DNA of 64,000 bases. Source: Candidatus Heimdallarchaeota archaeon (GTDB lineage Archaea; Asgardarchaeota; Heimdallarchaeia; Heimdallarchaeales; Heimdallarchaeaceae). Every line of letters starts with the position of its first letter. Within the stretch, counting starts at the first letter, position 1. This document shows, piece by piece, positions 35,611-45,524 of the stretch. A program made the position numbers and the translations under genes. Below the pieces are notes generated by a model, which worked only from the letters and a program-made list of their open reading frames with translations, was not told the origin of the DNA and did no database searches. Location: NCBI GenBank assembly GCA_021399345.1, contig JAAFKI010000051.1:1-64000 (forward strand), read 5' to 3'.

Positions 35611-36960
35611 TTACTTACCTCCACTTACCCGAAGTGGAGAAAGTAACATCCAAGGAGCCTCATGTCCGCTACGATTTTCTGTCTCCTTACTCATATTTTC
35701 AAGTTTTTCAAATATCTCAAAAATTGTACATCCTATGACTGCATTCTTAACGGGATATTGTAGTTCTCCATCCTTGACATAAAATCCTTGATTGATCTGA
35801 GCTGAAACCTGTGGATTATCTCCTCGTGAATGAATAGAAGATGACATCAGATATATCCCTTCTTTCATATCTGTAAGTAAATCATCCTTTGAAACAGAAC
35901 CAGCTTTTATTTTCATTGTGTAAGGTGATGGTTGTGGTCTTGAAGCAAATGAACTCCTTGATGCGTGACCAGTGTTTTCTAATCCAACCAATGGAGCAGT
36001 ATAAGAATCTGTAATGTAGGTTTGCAGAATACCGTTTTCAACTAGAGTTAGTTTCTTTGGGACAACTCCTTCATCATCAAAACCTGCAGAATCTGTTCCT
36101 TCTGGAATAAATGGATCATCAGTTATAGTCAGCTTTGATGAAGCAATTGCATCACCAATTTTATCTACAAAGAAAGCCGTTCTATTAAAGACACTGAAAG
36201 CATTAATTCCACTAGAAAGTATGGGACTTATAGTTCCATAAGCACTATCTGGATCAAGTAAGATTGGTAATGATGCAGTTTCGATTTTTTGAGAACCTAA
36301 CATTTTTTTAGATCGTAATCCAGCTTCTGTTCCAATTTTGATATGGTCAAAATTTTTCATTTGGGTTGCAGCATCATAGTAATAGGCATTACCAATATCT
36401 TCTCCTTCTTGTATCTTGACGCCTAGATATCCACTTACAGAAGTTTGAGAGGCAAATCTGTCTACACCTTCGGAATTTAGAATATATCTTTCCCCTATTC
36501 CTGCATTGAAATTTCCGCTTATAATTGCATCATCTCTAACAGTTGCTTCTTGAATGGAATCAAGAATTAAATCTGTAAATTCTTCAACCGAAATATCTAC
36601 TACTGCTTCATCAAATCGACCAGAAATTGTAGGAGCTGCTTTAGGATCATAAGGTAAGGATTTGAAATTTGGATCAGGAGGACTTACTTCTGCAAGAGCA
36701 TAAGCATCCTTTACTGTTTTTTCCAGTGATTCTTCTGTAAAAATGGTTGTAGATGCCATTCCTATTGCATTATCCTTTATAACTCGAATTCCTAAACCAG
36801 AATTGCTAGTATCTGTAAAACGTCTAATAGAACCACGTTCAATCTGAATACTTTTTACAGACCCGAATATTGTGTACGCTTCAACTTGGTCTGCACCAAG
36901 GGATGTACCATATTTAATAATATATTTTGCTAGATCGTGAAGATTTTCTTCAGTTGACAT
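35611..36960 (-). CDS. tldE: TldE/PmbA-type subunit of the TldD/TldE metalloprotease
   Basis: About 449 residues from the ATG at 36960, which overlaps the tldD stop as TAATG; the longer frame to 37071 lies inside tldD. Characteristic stretches are VKDAYALAEVSPPDPNF, LLDPDSAYGTISPILSSG, GVVPKKLTLVENGILQTY and SRSSFASRPQPSPY. TldE lacks the metal site and pairs with TldD to digest unfolded or small peptides and to mature some modified peptides. The overlap supports coupled translation of the pair. Confidence 0.92.
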   Translation of the reverse strand: MSTEENLHDLAKYIIKYGTSLGADQVEAYTIFGSVKSIQIERGSIRRFTDTSNSGLGIRVIKDNAIGMASTTIFTEESLEKTVKDAYALAEVSPPDPNFKSLPYDPKAAPTISGRFDEAVVDISVEEFTDLILDSIQEATVRDDAIISGNFNAGIGERYILNSEGVDRFASQTSVSGYLGVKIQEGEDIGNAYYYDAATQMKNFDHIKIGTEAGLRSKKMLGSQKIETASLPILLDPDSAYGTISPILSSGINAFSVFNRTAFFVDKIGDAIASSKLTITDDPFIPEGTDSAGFDDEGVVPKKLTLVENGILQTYITDSYTAPLVGLENTGHASRSSFASRPQPSPYTMKIKAGSVSKDDLLTDMKEGIYLMSSSIHSRGDNPQVSAQINQGFYVKDGELQYPVKNAVIGCTIFEIFEKLENMSKETENRSGHEAPWMLLSPLRVSGGK

Positions 36961-38378
36961 TATTTTGACCCTCCTACGACAAGATTGGAAACAGCGAGAT
37001 TCGGGCCTCCACCGGTTACTGGGACCCATTGTCCCCCCTTTCCACAAGTACCTTCGAAGGCTGGTTCCCAAGGTTTCCCAATTGCAAAAGTGTTCTGCAG
37101 TACTTCTAATGTCATGCCCGACATACCTACGTTACCCATCATATCTGTTATTTCACCGTTTTCAATGAAGTATCCCATTTGGCAAGAGAAGTAGAACTGT
37201 CCTTTGGCAGGCATAACATACCCACCATAAGAATCCTTCAGATAGACCCCATCTTTAGCGATTTCAGCTATTTCCTCAATTTTCATCTCTCCTCCATCAA
37301 CATATGTGTTGCCCATTCGAGCTTGAGGAGTCACATTAAAATTCATCGCTCGTCCGGAACCATTTGGCTCCATTCCTAAAGCTGTTGCAGTTTCCAAAGT
37401 GTGGAAGTACTCCTTAAGGAAACCACCCTCAACAAGAACTCGTTTTCGAGCTTTGGTTCCTTCTGAATCATAAGCAAATGACCCCCTTAATCCTTTGACT
37501 GTAGGATCATCATAAACATTTATTTCTTCAATTCCGACTTTTTCACCAATCCTTCCTTCAAGAACTGATGTTTTAGCTATAATGGCATCAGCTTCGCATG
37601 CGTGGCCAAAAGCTTCATGAATGAAAACTCCTGTTAACGATGGGTCCATAACTACATTCATTTTTCCTGATGGAGGTTCCTTAGCTATTAATAGCTTTTC
37701 AGCCATAACTGCAGCTTTTAATCCTTCTTCTTCAGGATCCCATTTCTCAATCAATTCCCATCCTCCAGCTCCACCAGCAGAATCAAAAACACTTTGCATT
37801 TTTGTTCCTTCTCTTCCTATGATATTTTTCATAATTCGTATTACATGAGTTTCATTTTCAACTTTGGTCCCTTTACTATTAATAATAATCTCATTTCCAT
37901 GGGATTCTTGATAAGTTGAGGAAGATTCAGCAATTGAATCAGAATACTCTCTAGCTGCTTTTTCTGTTTTAACAACTTTTTCGAATTTGGCCTCTTTATC
38001 TACTGCTCGAGGATCTATTTCAATGGTTGTTGCTCCCTTTCCTTCAAATACCCAGCTGTCACTAATACTTCTTTCCTGTTTGGTATATTTTGAACCAGTT
38101 CGTGCCATTTTCACAGCCTTTTCAGCAGCTTGCAATATTGATTCCTTATCTGTTTTGACAATAGTTGTAAAACCCCAAGCATTGTCAATCAATGCTCTAA
38201 TGGCAATACCTCCAGTAGTTTGATTACTAACACTGTCAAATCTACCGTTTCTAACTGTGAAAGATTCTCCCATTGCGTAAGCATATCTTATGTCTAGAAA
38301 ATCTTTCGAAGAGAGAGACACCTTGTTGATTGCGTATTCTAAAATGTCCAACATACGTTCTTTCTGTTCTGATATCAT
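36960..38378 (-). CDS. tldD: TldD metalloprotease subunit
   Basis: 472 residues. The zinc motif HEAFGHACEAD (HExxxH) lies near residue 250; RGSFAYDSEGTKARKRVLVE, GMEPNGSGRAMNFNVTPQAR and LKDSYGGYVMPAKGQFYF are typical TldD blocks. It is the catalytic half of the TldD/TldE heterodimer; the two genes overlap. No precursor peptide gene of a TldD-processed natural product was found nearby, so a housekeeping peptidase role is likely. Confidence 0.94.
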   Translation of the reverse strand: MISEQKERMLDILEYAINKVSLSSKDFLDIRYAYAMGESFTVRNGRFDSVSNQTTGGIAIRALIDNAWGFTTIVKTDKESILQAAEKAVKMARTGSKYTKQERSISDSWVFEGKGATTIEIDPRAVDKEAKFEKVVKTEKAAREYSDSIAESSSTYQESHGNEIIINSKGTKVENETHVIRIMKNIIGREGTKMQSVFDSAGGAGGWELIEKWDPEEEGLKAAVMAEKLLIAKEPPSGKMNVVMDPSLTGVFIHEAFGHACEADAIIAKTSVLEGRIGEKVGIEEINVYDDPTVKGLRGSFAYDSEGTKARKRVLVEGGFLKEYFHTLETATALGMEPNGSGRAMNFNVTPQARMGNTYVDGGEMKIEEIAEIAKDGVYLKDSYGGYVMPAKGQFYFSCQMGYFIENGEITDMMGNVGMSGMTLEVLQNTFAIGKPWEPAFEGTCGKGGQWVPVTGGGPNLAVSNLVVGGSK

Positions 38379-38423
38379 AATATAAACTTAATTGTAAAAC
38401 AATGAGGAAAAAACTAGCTAATA

Positions 38424-39449
38424 CTATACTCTTATCGAGGTTTGTTTTCCGCAGCTTTTACAAGTTCCTCCATTTGAGAGTTGTTTGATTTTAACATTAT
38501 ACGATAACCTTTCAACCAAGGTTTTGCCGCAATTTAAGCAAAAAGTTGTATTTATTTCAGAGTAAGGAAGGTTTCCAGTAAAAACGAATTTAAGACCTTC
38601 TTCTTCTGCGATTCTTTTGGCTTCAATTACCGTATCAACTGGAGTTGGAGGTACATGTTGCATTTTGTAATGAGGATAAAATCGACTAAAGTGAACAGGT
38701 ACATTTTCATCCATTTCATTAATTACCCACCGTGAAAATTGTCTTATTTCATCAGAAGAATCATTGTAATCGGGTATAAGTAGCATGGTTAATTCAATAT
38801 GAATACCCTCTTTCCACATTCTGATAGCATTTTGTTTGACGTATTTCAGAGCAGGAAAAGTTGTTACTTCTTTATAAAAATCCTCATTGAAGGCTTTGAT
38901 ATCAAAATTAACTGCATCAATAATTGGTAACAATTCTTCAAGTGGTTTTTCATTAATCATTCCATTGGAAACAAGAACATTTCCTATATTATTTTCATGA
39001 GCTAGCTTTCCTGTGTCTCGTATCCATTCCAAGTTAATCAAAGGTTCATTGTAAGTATAAGCAATTGTGTCACATTTGTTTTTTCGTGTCATATCGATAG
39101 CATTCTGAGATGTAATTTGAATCAAATTATTGCTCTCAGCTGATATTTGGCTGATACTCCAATTCTGACAATGAGCACAATGAAGGTTGCATCCTGCTGT
39201 TCCAAAACTCATTGTTGAAGAACCTGGTTTGTAATGATAAATTGGTTTCTTCTCTATAGGATCAGCATGAACTGAAGTAAATCTATTGTATCCAAGTGCA
39301 TATAGCTTCCCATCAATATTTTTTCTCGCCTGACAGTTACCTAATTCTCCAGACTGAATTATACAGTTTCTTGGACATAACAAACACTGAACTTTCTTTC
39401 CATCTCTTTTCTCATAAAATTCTGCTTCAAACAATGCCAATTGAACCAC
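38424..39449 (-). CDS. AmmeMemoRadiSam-type radical SAM protein (copy 1)
   Basis: 341 residues. An N-terminal Cys motif (LLCPRNCIIQSGELGNC) precedes the radical SAM cluster GTAGCNLHCAHCQNW (CxxxCxxC). The barrel has YTYNEPLI and FSRFYPHYKM. The C-terminus is a zinc ribbon (FCLNCGKTL ... CKSCGKQ). The family resembles pyruvate formate-lyase activating enzyme; its partners AMMECR1 and Memo are not in the window, and the reaction is unknown. Two more relatives lie at 52906 and 54208. Confidence 0.85.
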   Translation of the reverse strand: MVQLALFEAEFYEKRDGKKVQCLLCPRNCIIQSGELGNCQARKNIDGKLYALGYNRFTSVHADPIEKKPIYHYKPGSSTMSFGTAGCNLHCAHCQNWSISQISAESNNLIQITSQNAIDMTRKNKCDTIAYTYNEPLINLEWIRDTGKLAHENNIGNVLVSNGMINEKPLEELLPIIDAVNFDIKAFNEDFYKEVTTFPALKYVKQNAIRMWKEGIHIELTMLLIPDYNDSSDEIRQFSRWVINEMDENVPVHFSRFYPHYKMQHVPPTPVDTVIEAKRIAEEEGLKFVFTGNLPYSEINTTFCLNCGKTLVERLSYNVKIKQLSNGGTCKSCGKQTSIRV

Positions 39450-39651
39450 TTAAACATTATTCGCCGATAAGCGAGTTAATTGAAGTAAGCTTAACTATAA
39501 ATCTGTCGATTAATGATTTACAGATTTGTACATCTCCAAATTTTATAGAATATTATTCTTAAAAAGAAGATGCTCGTTTTTTTTTACCGCTTGTTATTCA
39601 TTTCTGGGTGACTTATACCAAAAACTAAAAAAAGATGAGAATAAACTACTC

Positions 39652-40341
39652 ATGGTTACGGGTAATATGTCAAAGGATGAATCCGAGAGTAAAGATTTGA
39701 ATATCATAAAGTTGAGAAAAGGAGAAACTGTTGATATTAGCAAAGCTTTAGGGTCAAATAAACGTATATCAATTCTAAAATACTTATCTGTGGAAGAGCT
39801 CAACTTATCTGAAATTGCTAACAAAATTAACAGTACTCCTCAAGCTGTTTATCATCATTTACAGATTCTTGAGAAATCAAAATTAATCTATGTAGTCAGA
39901 GAAGAAAAAATTAAGAATATGGCTAAAACCATAAAGTATTATCGCGCAAGTTATCAACCTGATGCAATAAATCTTCTTCTTTGGGCTCCTCTTGAAGAAT
40001 TGGAACTCACAGAATTGGAATCAAGGGTTCCTTTACCTGAAAGACCTGTACAGAGAATTGTCAGAAAAATGGCAGATAAAGTTTTTACAGATTTGAATGA
40101 GTTTAAAATTGAAAGTCTAACATCAGTAATTAAGAATATGATAGATTTAACTCATGAATCTATGAACTCCCTCAAAACTGACTATGGATTAGACATGGAT
40201 GATAAACTCTGGAACTTAATTCTACTTTTTTCTAATCTTTCAGTTTTAAATGCGGTAAAAAAAATGACTGAAGATAAGAAACAGAGGAATAAAGTCAATA
40301 CCTTATTATCCCTGCTATTTGAGGAATTAGAAGAAATATGA
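39652..40341 (+). CDS. ArsR-like winged-helix transcriptional regulator
   Basis: About 229 residues from ATG 39652; the frame runs back to 39526, and ATG 39667 is also possible. The winged helix is at about 45-105: ISILKYLSVEELNLSEIANK, then STPQAVYHHLQILEKSKLIY (recognition helix) and a wing with charged residues. The C-terminal ~110 residues are helical and of unknown role, perhaps dimerisation. It stands between the radical SAM gene and the polymerase gene; its targets are unknown. Confidence 0.75.
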   Translation: MVTGNMSKDESESKDLNIIKLRKGETVDISKALGSNKRISILKYLSVEELNLSEIANKINSTPQAVYHHLQILEKSKLIYVVREEKIKNMAKTIKYYRASYQPDAINLLLWAPLEELELTELESRVPLPERPVQRIVRKMADKVFTDLNEFKIESLTSVIKNMIDLTHESMNSLKTDYGLDMDDKLWNLILLFSNLSVLNAVKKMTEDKKQRNKVNTLLSLLFEELEEI

Positions 40342-40359
40342 GGTAAATAATAAGAAAAC

Positions 40360-43005
40360 TTACTTCTTACTTACCTTGTTGTTGTTGTTAGATGTTGATG
40401 AAGAGAAATCAAGAGTTTTCTGACTTGATGTTTGAATATCTTTAAGTTCCACTTTCACACCAATCCGCTTTACATCCCTTAAAGCTTCTTCTAGATAATG
40501 CTCTTTGTCGATTTTTTGAACGTCAACGAGAGTTGGATGTTGAGCTCGTTTGTATAGGGAAGAGTTTCCTTCAAGAATTATGAAGGGAAATCTTTCAAAA
40601 TCCTTCCATATTTCATCTAAATTTAGATCCATTTTCATAGAATAATCTTCGAGAGCACCGATTGCAGGGGTTTTTGATTTGTAATCTTTCGGATTCCTTC
40701 TGATGGGACCAAAAATGGTTGTTTTTTGGATAAGTTCTTCTCCAGAAATTTTCTTGAATGCAAGACATAACTCAATCACTTTTTTTCTAGCTTTTTCAAG
40801 ATTTCCATCTTCCAGAACACATTGTAATGCGGCTTTTTGAACTTCTTTTGCGAATGGTGAAGTATCACTACGGATTGCTTCAAAACCAATAATTGTAAGG
40901 TCACCAGTTACAACACTGATATAACTGTATCTCTTCTTCGTTTCAGGAGCAAAAACAATTCTTAAGGCTAAATCAACAAATTCTAATTCCATTTCTTTTG
41001 GAAGCTTGGACTCATAAAATTCCAACAATTCTTGAACTTCAGGAGCATCTGATAACTTAAAAGAATGCCCTTCCTTAATTCTTTCTGCTAAATTAAATAT
41101 TGTATCTGTGTCAGCAAGTTTCACAAAAATACTATCTGTATCTCCATAAATTACCTGACATTTATTATCAGATATTTCTTGTGTCCATTTATCCACTTTC
41201 TTAATATATTCCTTAGCAATACTTGTGATTGCATTAGAGATTTCAGTATCATAAAAGCGACTTCCTACGTAATTATGACTGCCATAAAGTGAGTTAGCTG
41301 TGACTTTCAATGCACTTGATTTAGTCTTTAATTTGCGGAGCTCTTTTTCTAAGCCTCTTTTCTTATCAGAATCTAAATAAGTTCGAAGATATGTTTCAAG
41401 ATCAGAGATTTCTTTCTTAATTTCCTTTCTCTCCTCCAAAAGACCCCTCATCATCACTCGTATCCCTGTATCAGGTTCGTTACGAAACTTTTTCTCAGGT
41501 AATGCCATGGACCCCTCATAGCTTTCACCTCCAATGTTGAATGCGACCATGATTGATGGAAACATTGATCTAAAATCAGCTATTAATACAGCGGAATGCA
41601 AAGTACCTTTCGGAACTAAAACAAACCCTCCAATTGCAATTGATCTTGTGCTCTTTCTGTAGGCTAATTCTTTTCTCGTTGGTTCAGGTGGTATTAATGT
41701 ATTTTTATGTTTCAAAATTCTAAAAAGTTGAAATTCTCCTATGTGCCTTGGAGTTGAGTATATACCCTCAGAAGGGCGAAGACCTACATATTTTATAACT
41801 TCAACCCATTCTAACATCCCCATTTCGAAAAACAGATGATAGATTATTTTTGTGTCTAAAGTGCATGAGTCAATAAGCTTTTTCTTGTAATTCTTTTGAT
41901 TCTTTAAGTAAACATTAGACCAATATTGATTAATTGTATCATAATCGGCTTCTCTTTCGATATTCAGAAGTTCTCTTGAGAATTCAGTTAAATTTTTCTT
42001 ACCAGATTTTGTTCTCAACCATCGAGTACTTTTAACAAGATCGTAGGAAATGTAACCTGGGATTCTATAACCTAAATATCCTACAGGCAGTTTAATTTTA
42101 GCATCTTGAAATGGTCCAAGTCTCTCAGAATCTAACCCAAGAATTTCCATGCGAGCAATAAGATAAGGCAAGGTTACTTGATTTCCATTAAAAGTAACAA
42201 TTATTTCTGGTGATATTGAATGTATTTCATTGATTAGATTATTAATAAGTTCTCTTTCACAATCATTTTCTTCTTTTTCAAGAAAGAAGTTTTTAGACTC
42301 TATATTTATTCCATCTTGACTCCAGCTTAGAGACGCAGTAATAATTCTTTGTTTGCTTTCTTCTTGAATACTGGAAAAATTCTGGATTTTTTTACCTTCT
42401 TTTGTCAAAGAGTTAATAACTATATTTAGACTAAGAATAGTGAATTGAAAAGATTCTTTTTTTTCCGAATTTTTAATATTATGAAAATCAGTTTCTAAAA
42501 CTCTTCCAAATTCATGAGATTCTTTCTCTTCATAATTAGATATTTCAATCCAATTGAGACTTTTGATATTTGTGTCTATAAGAAATCTTGAAACATAAGA
42601 AATATCCTTTTCATAGCTTTTAATCCCTTTTTCTTTTAATTTATTACTATATTTATGAATACGCCAAGGATTTCTACCAAGTATTTTGTAAAGAAAAGTT
42701 GGTTTATTCTGATAATATTTGTATTTAGTAATTTGGTAATGGTTCTGTATCCAATCACCAAATTCCTTTTCAGTATAAAGAAGACTCTGAATAGCATTTG
42801 TAGTCTCTGCAAGGTCATCAATATAGAAATATGGATAAAAACCAGTAACATGGATGATCAGAGTCTTATTATCTTTTGTCTTCCCTCTAATTCGAACAAT
42901 AGGTTCTTCAGTTTCATCCTCCTTTTCACGAATAAAAAAGTCTAAATCTACTAATAAGAATTCCAAAGGAGAGGGAGTGTCATTCATCTCTCTAACACCT
43001 TTCAC
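40360..43005 (-). CDS. Family B DNA polymerase with degenerate exonuclease motifs
   Basis: 881 residues. The polymerase motifs are intact: motif A ADFRSMFPSI (D477), motif B KVTANSLYG (K567, N571) and motif C YGDTDS (D622, D624). The exonuclease region is still recognisable but its acids are gone: Exo I DxE reads LNIV (N194, V196), Exo II FD reads VT (T278) in TFNGNQVTLPYL, and Exo III YxxxD keeps only D384. It should therefore polymerise but not proofread. The C-terminal QKTLDFSS resembles a weak PCNA-binding box. ATG 42987 is an alternative start. Probably an accessory or translesion polymerase; the replicative copy must lie elsewhere. Confidence 0.88.
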   Translation of the reverse strand: MKGVREMNDTPSPLEFLLVDLDFFIREKEDETEEPIVRIRGKTKDNKTLIIHVTGFYPYFYIDDLAETTNAIQSLLYTEKEFGDWIQNHYQITKYKYYQNKPTFLYKILGRNPWRIHKYSNKLKEKGIKSYEKDISYVSRFLIDTNIKSLNWIEISNYEEKESHEFGRVLETDFHNIKNSEKKESFQFTILSLNIVINSLTKEGKKIQNFSSIQEESKQRIITASLSWSQDGINIESKNFFLEKEENDCERELINNLINEIHSISPEIIVTFNGNQVTLPYLIARMEILGLDSERLGPFQDAKIKLPVGYLGYRIPGYISYDLVKSTRWLRTKSGKKNLTEFSRELLNIEREADYDTINQYWSNVYLKNQKNYKKKLIDSCTLDTKIIYHLFFEMGMLEWVEVIKYVGLRPSEGIYSTPRHIGEFQLFRILKHKNTLIPPEPTRKELAYRKSTRSIAIGGFVLVPKGTLHSAVLIADFRSMFPSIMVAFNIGGESYEGSMALPEKKFRNEPDTGIRVMMRGLLEERKEIKKEISDLETYLRTYLDSDKKRGLEKELRKLKTKSSALKVTANSLYGSHNYVGSRFYDTEISNAITSIAKEYIKKVDKWTQEISDNKCQVIYGDTDSIFVKLADTDTIFNLAERIKEGHSFKLSDAPEVQELLEFYESKLPKEMELEFVDLALRIVFAPETKKRYSYISVVTGDLTIIGFEAIRSDTSPFAKEVQKAALQCVLEDGNLEKARKKVIELCLAFKKISGEELIQKTTIFGPIRRNPKDYKSKTPAIGALEDYSMKMDLNLDEIWKDFERFPFIILEGNSSLYKRAQHPTLVDVQKIDKEHYLEEALRDVKRIGVKVELKDIQTSSQKTLDFSSSTSNNNNKVSKK

Positions 43006-43167
43006 GTACTGTTGATGTACATTAATCCCTCCGTATTATTTAAACTCTTTTTAAATACTAGGGGGATTTATGAACAGTTAGAAAAAAAGTCAAGTTTTCA
43101 GTATTTAAATCACATTTGGATACGTTAAATTTTTAATCTATTAAGTCACATTTTATTATGTTGTTAT

Positions 43168-43545
43168 ATGTCCTCTAGAAGAACACCGCCAGATGTGTAT
43201 AAAAATAAGAAGAAATTGGAACTATCAGCTCAGACTAAAAGTGGAACAATTGAAGAGACAATTACCCTAACTAAACCATCTGAAGATGATGATCCTAGAC
43301 CCCATTATTGGTTTATACTGATGTTATCATTTGGTCAAAGATCAGGATATGTGTATGACCGTTCAGGATTACATATACCAGAACCAGATGCCTATGTTTA
43401 TAGTGTTGAACTATGGAAATTCAAGGGATCTGCACTTAAAGGGGTAGAAAATGTGTCAAATAGAGTAGACTTTGATTTAGCAGTTAAAACATTTCAGAGT
43501 TTACAAGAAGATTTAACTAAACAGGGTTTCAAATTGCTTAATTGA
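43168..43545 (+). CDS. Small protein of unknown function
   Basis: 125 residues, not recognised. The basic N-terminus (SSRRTPPDVYKNKKK) is followed by a mixed alpha/beta part with YWFILMLSFGQRSGYVYD and EPDAYVYSVELWKFKGSALKG; a helix near the C-terminus ends the protein. No Cys, His cluster or membrane helix. It stands alone, divergent from the polymerase gene and convergent with the small membrane protein gene 5 bases on. Confidence 0.6.
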   Translation: MSSRRTPPDVYKNKKKLELSAQTKSGTIEETITLTKPSEDDDPRPHYWFILMLSFGQRSGYVYDRSGLHIPEPDAYVYSVELWKFKGSALKGVENVSNRVDFDLAVKTFQSLQEDLTKQGFKLLN

Positions 43546-43550
43546 ATTAG

Positions 43551-44117
43551 TTATATCAGACTTACAACTAATGTAGCTATTATTGGAATAAAAGAGCTAA
43601 GAACTATTATGACTAGTTTCTTAGGCTGGTAGAAGGGTTTCTTTAAGTCTCCAAGCTTTGCTTCATCCTTTTGCATAATCTTTACATTCAAATATAGAAT
43701 TGCTGCAAAAAATATCAAAATAGAGAATGCTATACTCAGGATTTTCCATAAAGCGAGTGTTTTATCGAAATAAACGATACTAAAACCATATATTGGTAAA
43801 AATCCAATATAAAAAAACATAATTTGAAGAGCAATTTGTGCATAAATTGTTTTTGAGGGTTCAATTTTTGTTGTGAAAAGAGCTGTTTTTGCAGATAAAG
43901 ATACAGCTACATAGAGAAAAAATATCGATATGATTATCAATATTATTCCTAAAACCCCCAAACCTACATGTATTCTATGTTTTACAAAACTATTGCGAAT
44001 TAGTGCTTGTCCTCCTCCTAAAAGTGCAGCTAAAATTATCGCCCCAAAGGGATTGAGAGTTTTTGGTTTTTTGATAATAGGAGCCTTGGCTAGGAGGTCT
44101 TTTTCAGAAATTACCAC
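43551..44117 (-). CDS. Small membrane protein, four to five helices, unknown
   Basis: 188 residues. A ~20-residue cytoplasmic head (LLAKAPIIKKPKTLNPFGA) is followed by hydrophobic segments at about 24-38, 48-75, 90-115, 122-145 and 167-187. The arrangement recalls Yip1-like proteins, but no motif proves this. It begins right at the stop of the Nudix gene on the same strand, so the two are cotranscribed. Confidence 0.55.
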   Translation of the reverse strand: MVISEKDLLAKAPIIKKPKTLNPFGAIILAALLGGGQALIRNSFVKHRIHVGLGVLGIILIIISIFFLYVAVSLSAKTALFTTKIEPSKTIYAQIALQIMFFYIGFLPIYGFSIVYFDKTLALWKILSIAFSILIFFAAILYLNVKIMQKDEAKLGDLKKPFYQPKKLVIIVLSSFIPIIATLVVSLI

Positions 44118-44567
44118 TTAATTCCCCTCTGAAGGTTCTTTTGCAAGTTCGTTTTCGCGTAAATACCTTTCAGCTGCCCTTATAACTTTTCTTGTGTTTT
44201 CAAAAGTTAATGTTTTCAGAGCTTCTTCATAAGTACACCACAAGAATCCAATATGTTCCTTTGAGATTTTTACTTCAGTTGTTGATGATATCCCAATCAG
44301 ATAAATGACTGTTTTTTTGATTTTATGAGGACCTCTTGTGAAATAATAAGTAATTTTATGTTGAAACTCTTCCAAAACGGATATATCTTCTATTCCTGTC
44401 TCCTCAAATGCTTCTCTGAGAGCAGCTTGAATGACTGTTTCCTTGCCTTCTATCCTGCCTTTGGTCAACCCATACCTATTCTCTGTTATTCTACTTCGTC
44501 CATAGTTGAGCAGTAAATAGCGACCAGAATTATAAATTACAATACCAGCAGATGTTTCAAGTTGCAT
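44118..44567 (-). CDS. Nudix hydrolase
   Basis: About 149 residues from the ATG at 44567; the longer frame to 44654 adds a Leu/Asn-rich head and would leave no room for promoters of the divergent gene at 44674. The Nudix box is complete: GRIEGKETVIQ followed by AALREAFEETGI. SAGIVIY and the RGPHKIKKTVIYLIG region resemble diadenosine tetraphosphate hydrolases. It would hydrolyse a nucleoside diphosphate linked to another group; the substrate is not certain. Confidence 0.85.
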   Translation of the reverse strand: MQLETSAGIVIYNSGRYLLLNYGRSRITENRYGLTKGRIEGKETVIQAALREAFEETGIEDISVLEEFQHKITYYFTRGPHKIKKTVIYLIGISSTTEVKISKEHIGFLWCTYEEALKTLTFENTRKVIRAAERYLRENELAKEPSEGN

Positions 44568-44673
44568 ACTATCATCGGCGTTTTTATTAAGATTTGACTT
44601 TTTGTTAATAAGCTTATTGTAATTGTCTAAAAGTAGGAGATAGTTTAATAACACTTAGAATGAATAAAAAATA

Positions 44674-45519
44674 ATGATTCACTTAGTAGCTTTCATTGAT
44701 ATTGAAGTAGGTCTAGGGAGAACAATCTATCAAGATAAAACTCTTCAAATTAGTGAATTCTTAATCTGGCCAATGATAAGTGCTCTCAATAATTTTGTTA
44801 GTGAGTGTACTGCTAGTGAAAGAGGACTAGTTAATGCAGCTTTAGAAGACATAAAGATATATCTTTATTCACCTTTGGGAGAATCAAACCCACTTAGAAT
44901 TGTTTTTTTCACAGATTTGTTTGATAATAACGAGTATTTGGAGAAAAAAGGACAAGCTATCTTCAGTGTTTTATCAAAATATATCTCATTTGAAACTTTT
45001 GATCCTCCAACTGAAATTATTGGAAGAGCAAGGGCAATAGCAAAGTACACCCAAAATTTCCCAACAGAAATTTTAGCTCCTCAATTCTTGGATGAATTAC
45101 GAAGAAAATTGATGAAACTTGAAGAATCCGAAAGCATTTATGTTGCCGATTTCTTCATTGGAGACATAGATCAAGGGAAAGTATTCACATTCTTAGAAAG
45201 TACTGAGTTACAAGAAAAAGATAGTGTTGTATTGTTTTCAGAATTATTAACTGCATTTTCAATAGACAGCGAAATATTCGTTAAATCGTCTCTATCAAGA
45301 AAGGAAAGGAACAGATTAGAAAACCTAGAAATAGATACAAGTGAGCTAATTGAAGGGTGGTTCTTGAGACAACTATCTGAACAAGAAAGTGATTTTTGGT
45401 TGGTAGGCTACTTCTATTACGATAAAAGAAAAGAGGAAGAAATTAAACAGTATCTAAATTGGGCAGCTGTTAAAATGAAAGAGGAATTAAGTGTACTTAA
45501 CCTTAAAAGGCCTTTTTGA
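44674..45519 (+). CDS. Unknown protein, possible longin-like N-terminal domain
   Basis: 281 residues, not recognised by motif. The first ~110 residues alternate as two strands (IHLVAFIDIEVG, RTIYQ), a helix, three strands (VNAALED, IKIYLYSP, LRIVFFTDLF) and a long helix. That is the order of longin or profilin-like folds, which Asgard genomes encode in number next to small GTPases. No GTPase is nearby. The C-terminal ~150 residues are mixed with a helical end. The longin reading is tentative. Confidence 0.5.
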   Translation: MIHLVAFIDIEVGLGRTIYQDKTLQISEFLIWPMISALNNFVSECTASERGLVNAALEDIKIYLYSPLGESNPLRIVFFTDLFDNNEYLEKKGQAIFSVLSKYISFETFDPPTEIIGRARAIAKYTQNFPTEILAPQFLDELRRKLMKLEESESIYVADFFIGDIDQGKVFTFLESTELQEKDSVVLFSELLTAFSIDSEIFVKSSLSRKERNRLENLEIDTSELIEGWFLRQLSEQESDFWLVGYFYYDKRKEEEIKQYLNWAAVKMKEELSVLNLKRPF

Positions 45520-45524
45520 AATAA

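Noticed and set aside
36965-38223. Several plus-strand open frames inside tldD and tldE
   Set aside because: They are mirror frames of two well-conserved genes on the minus strand and have no family resemblance or ribosome site of their own.
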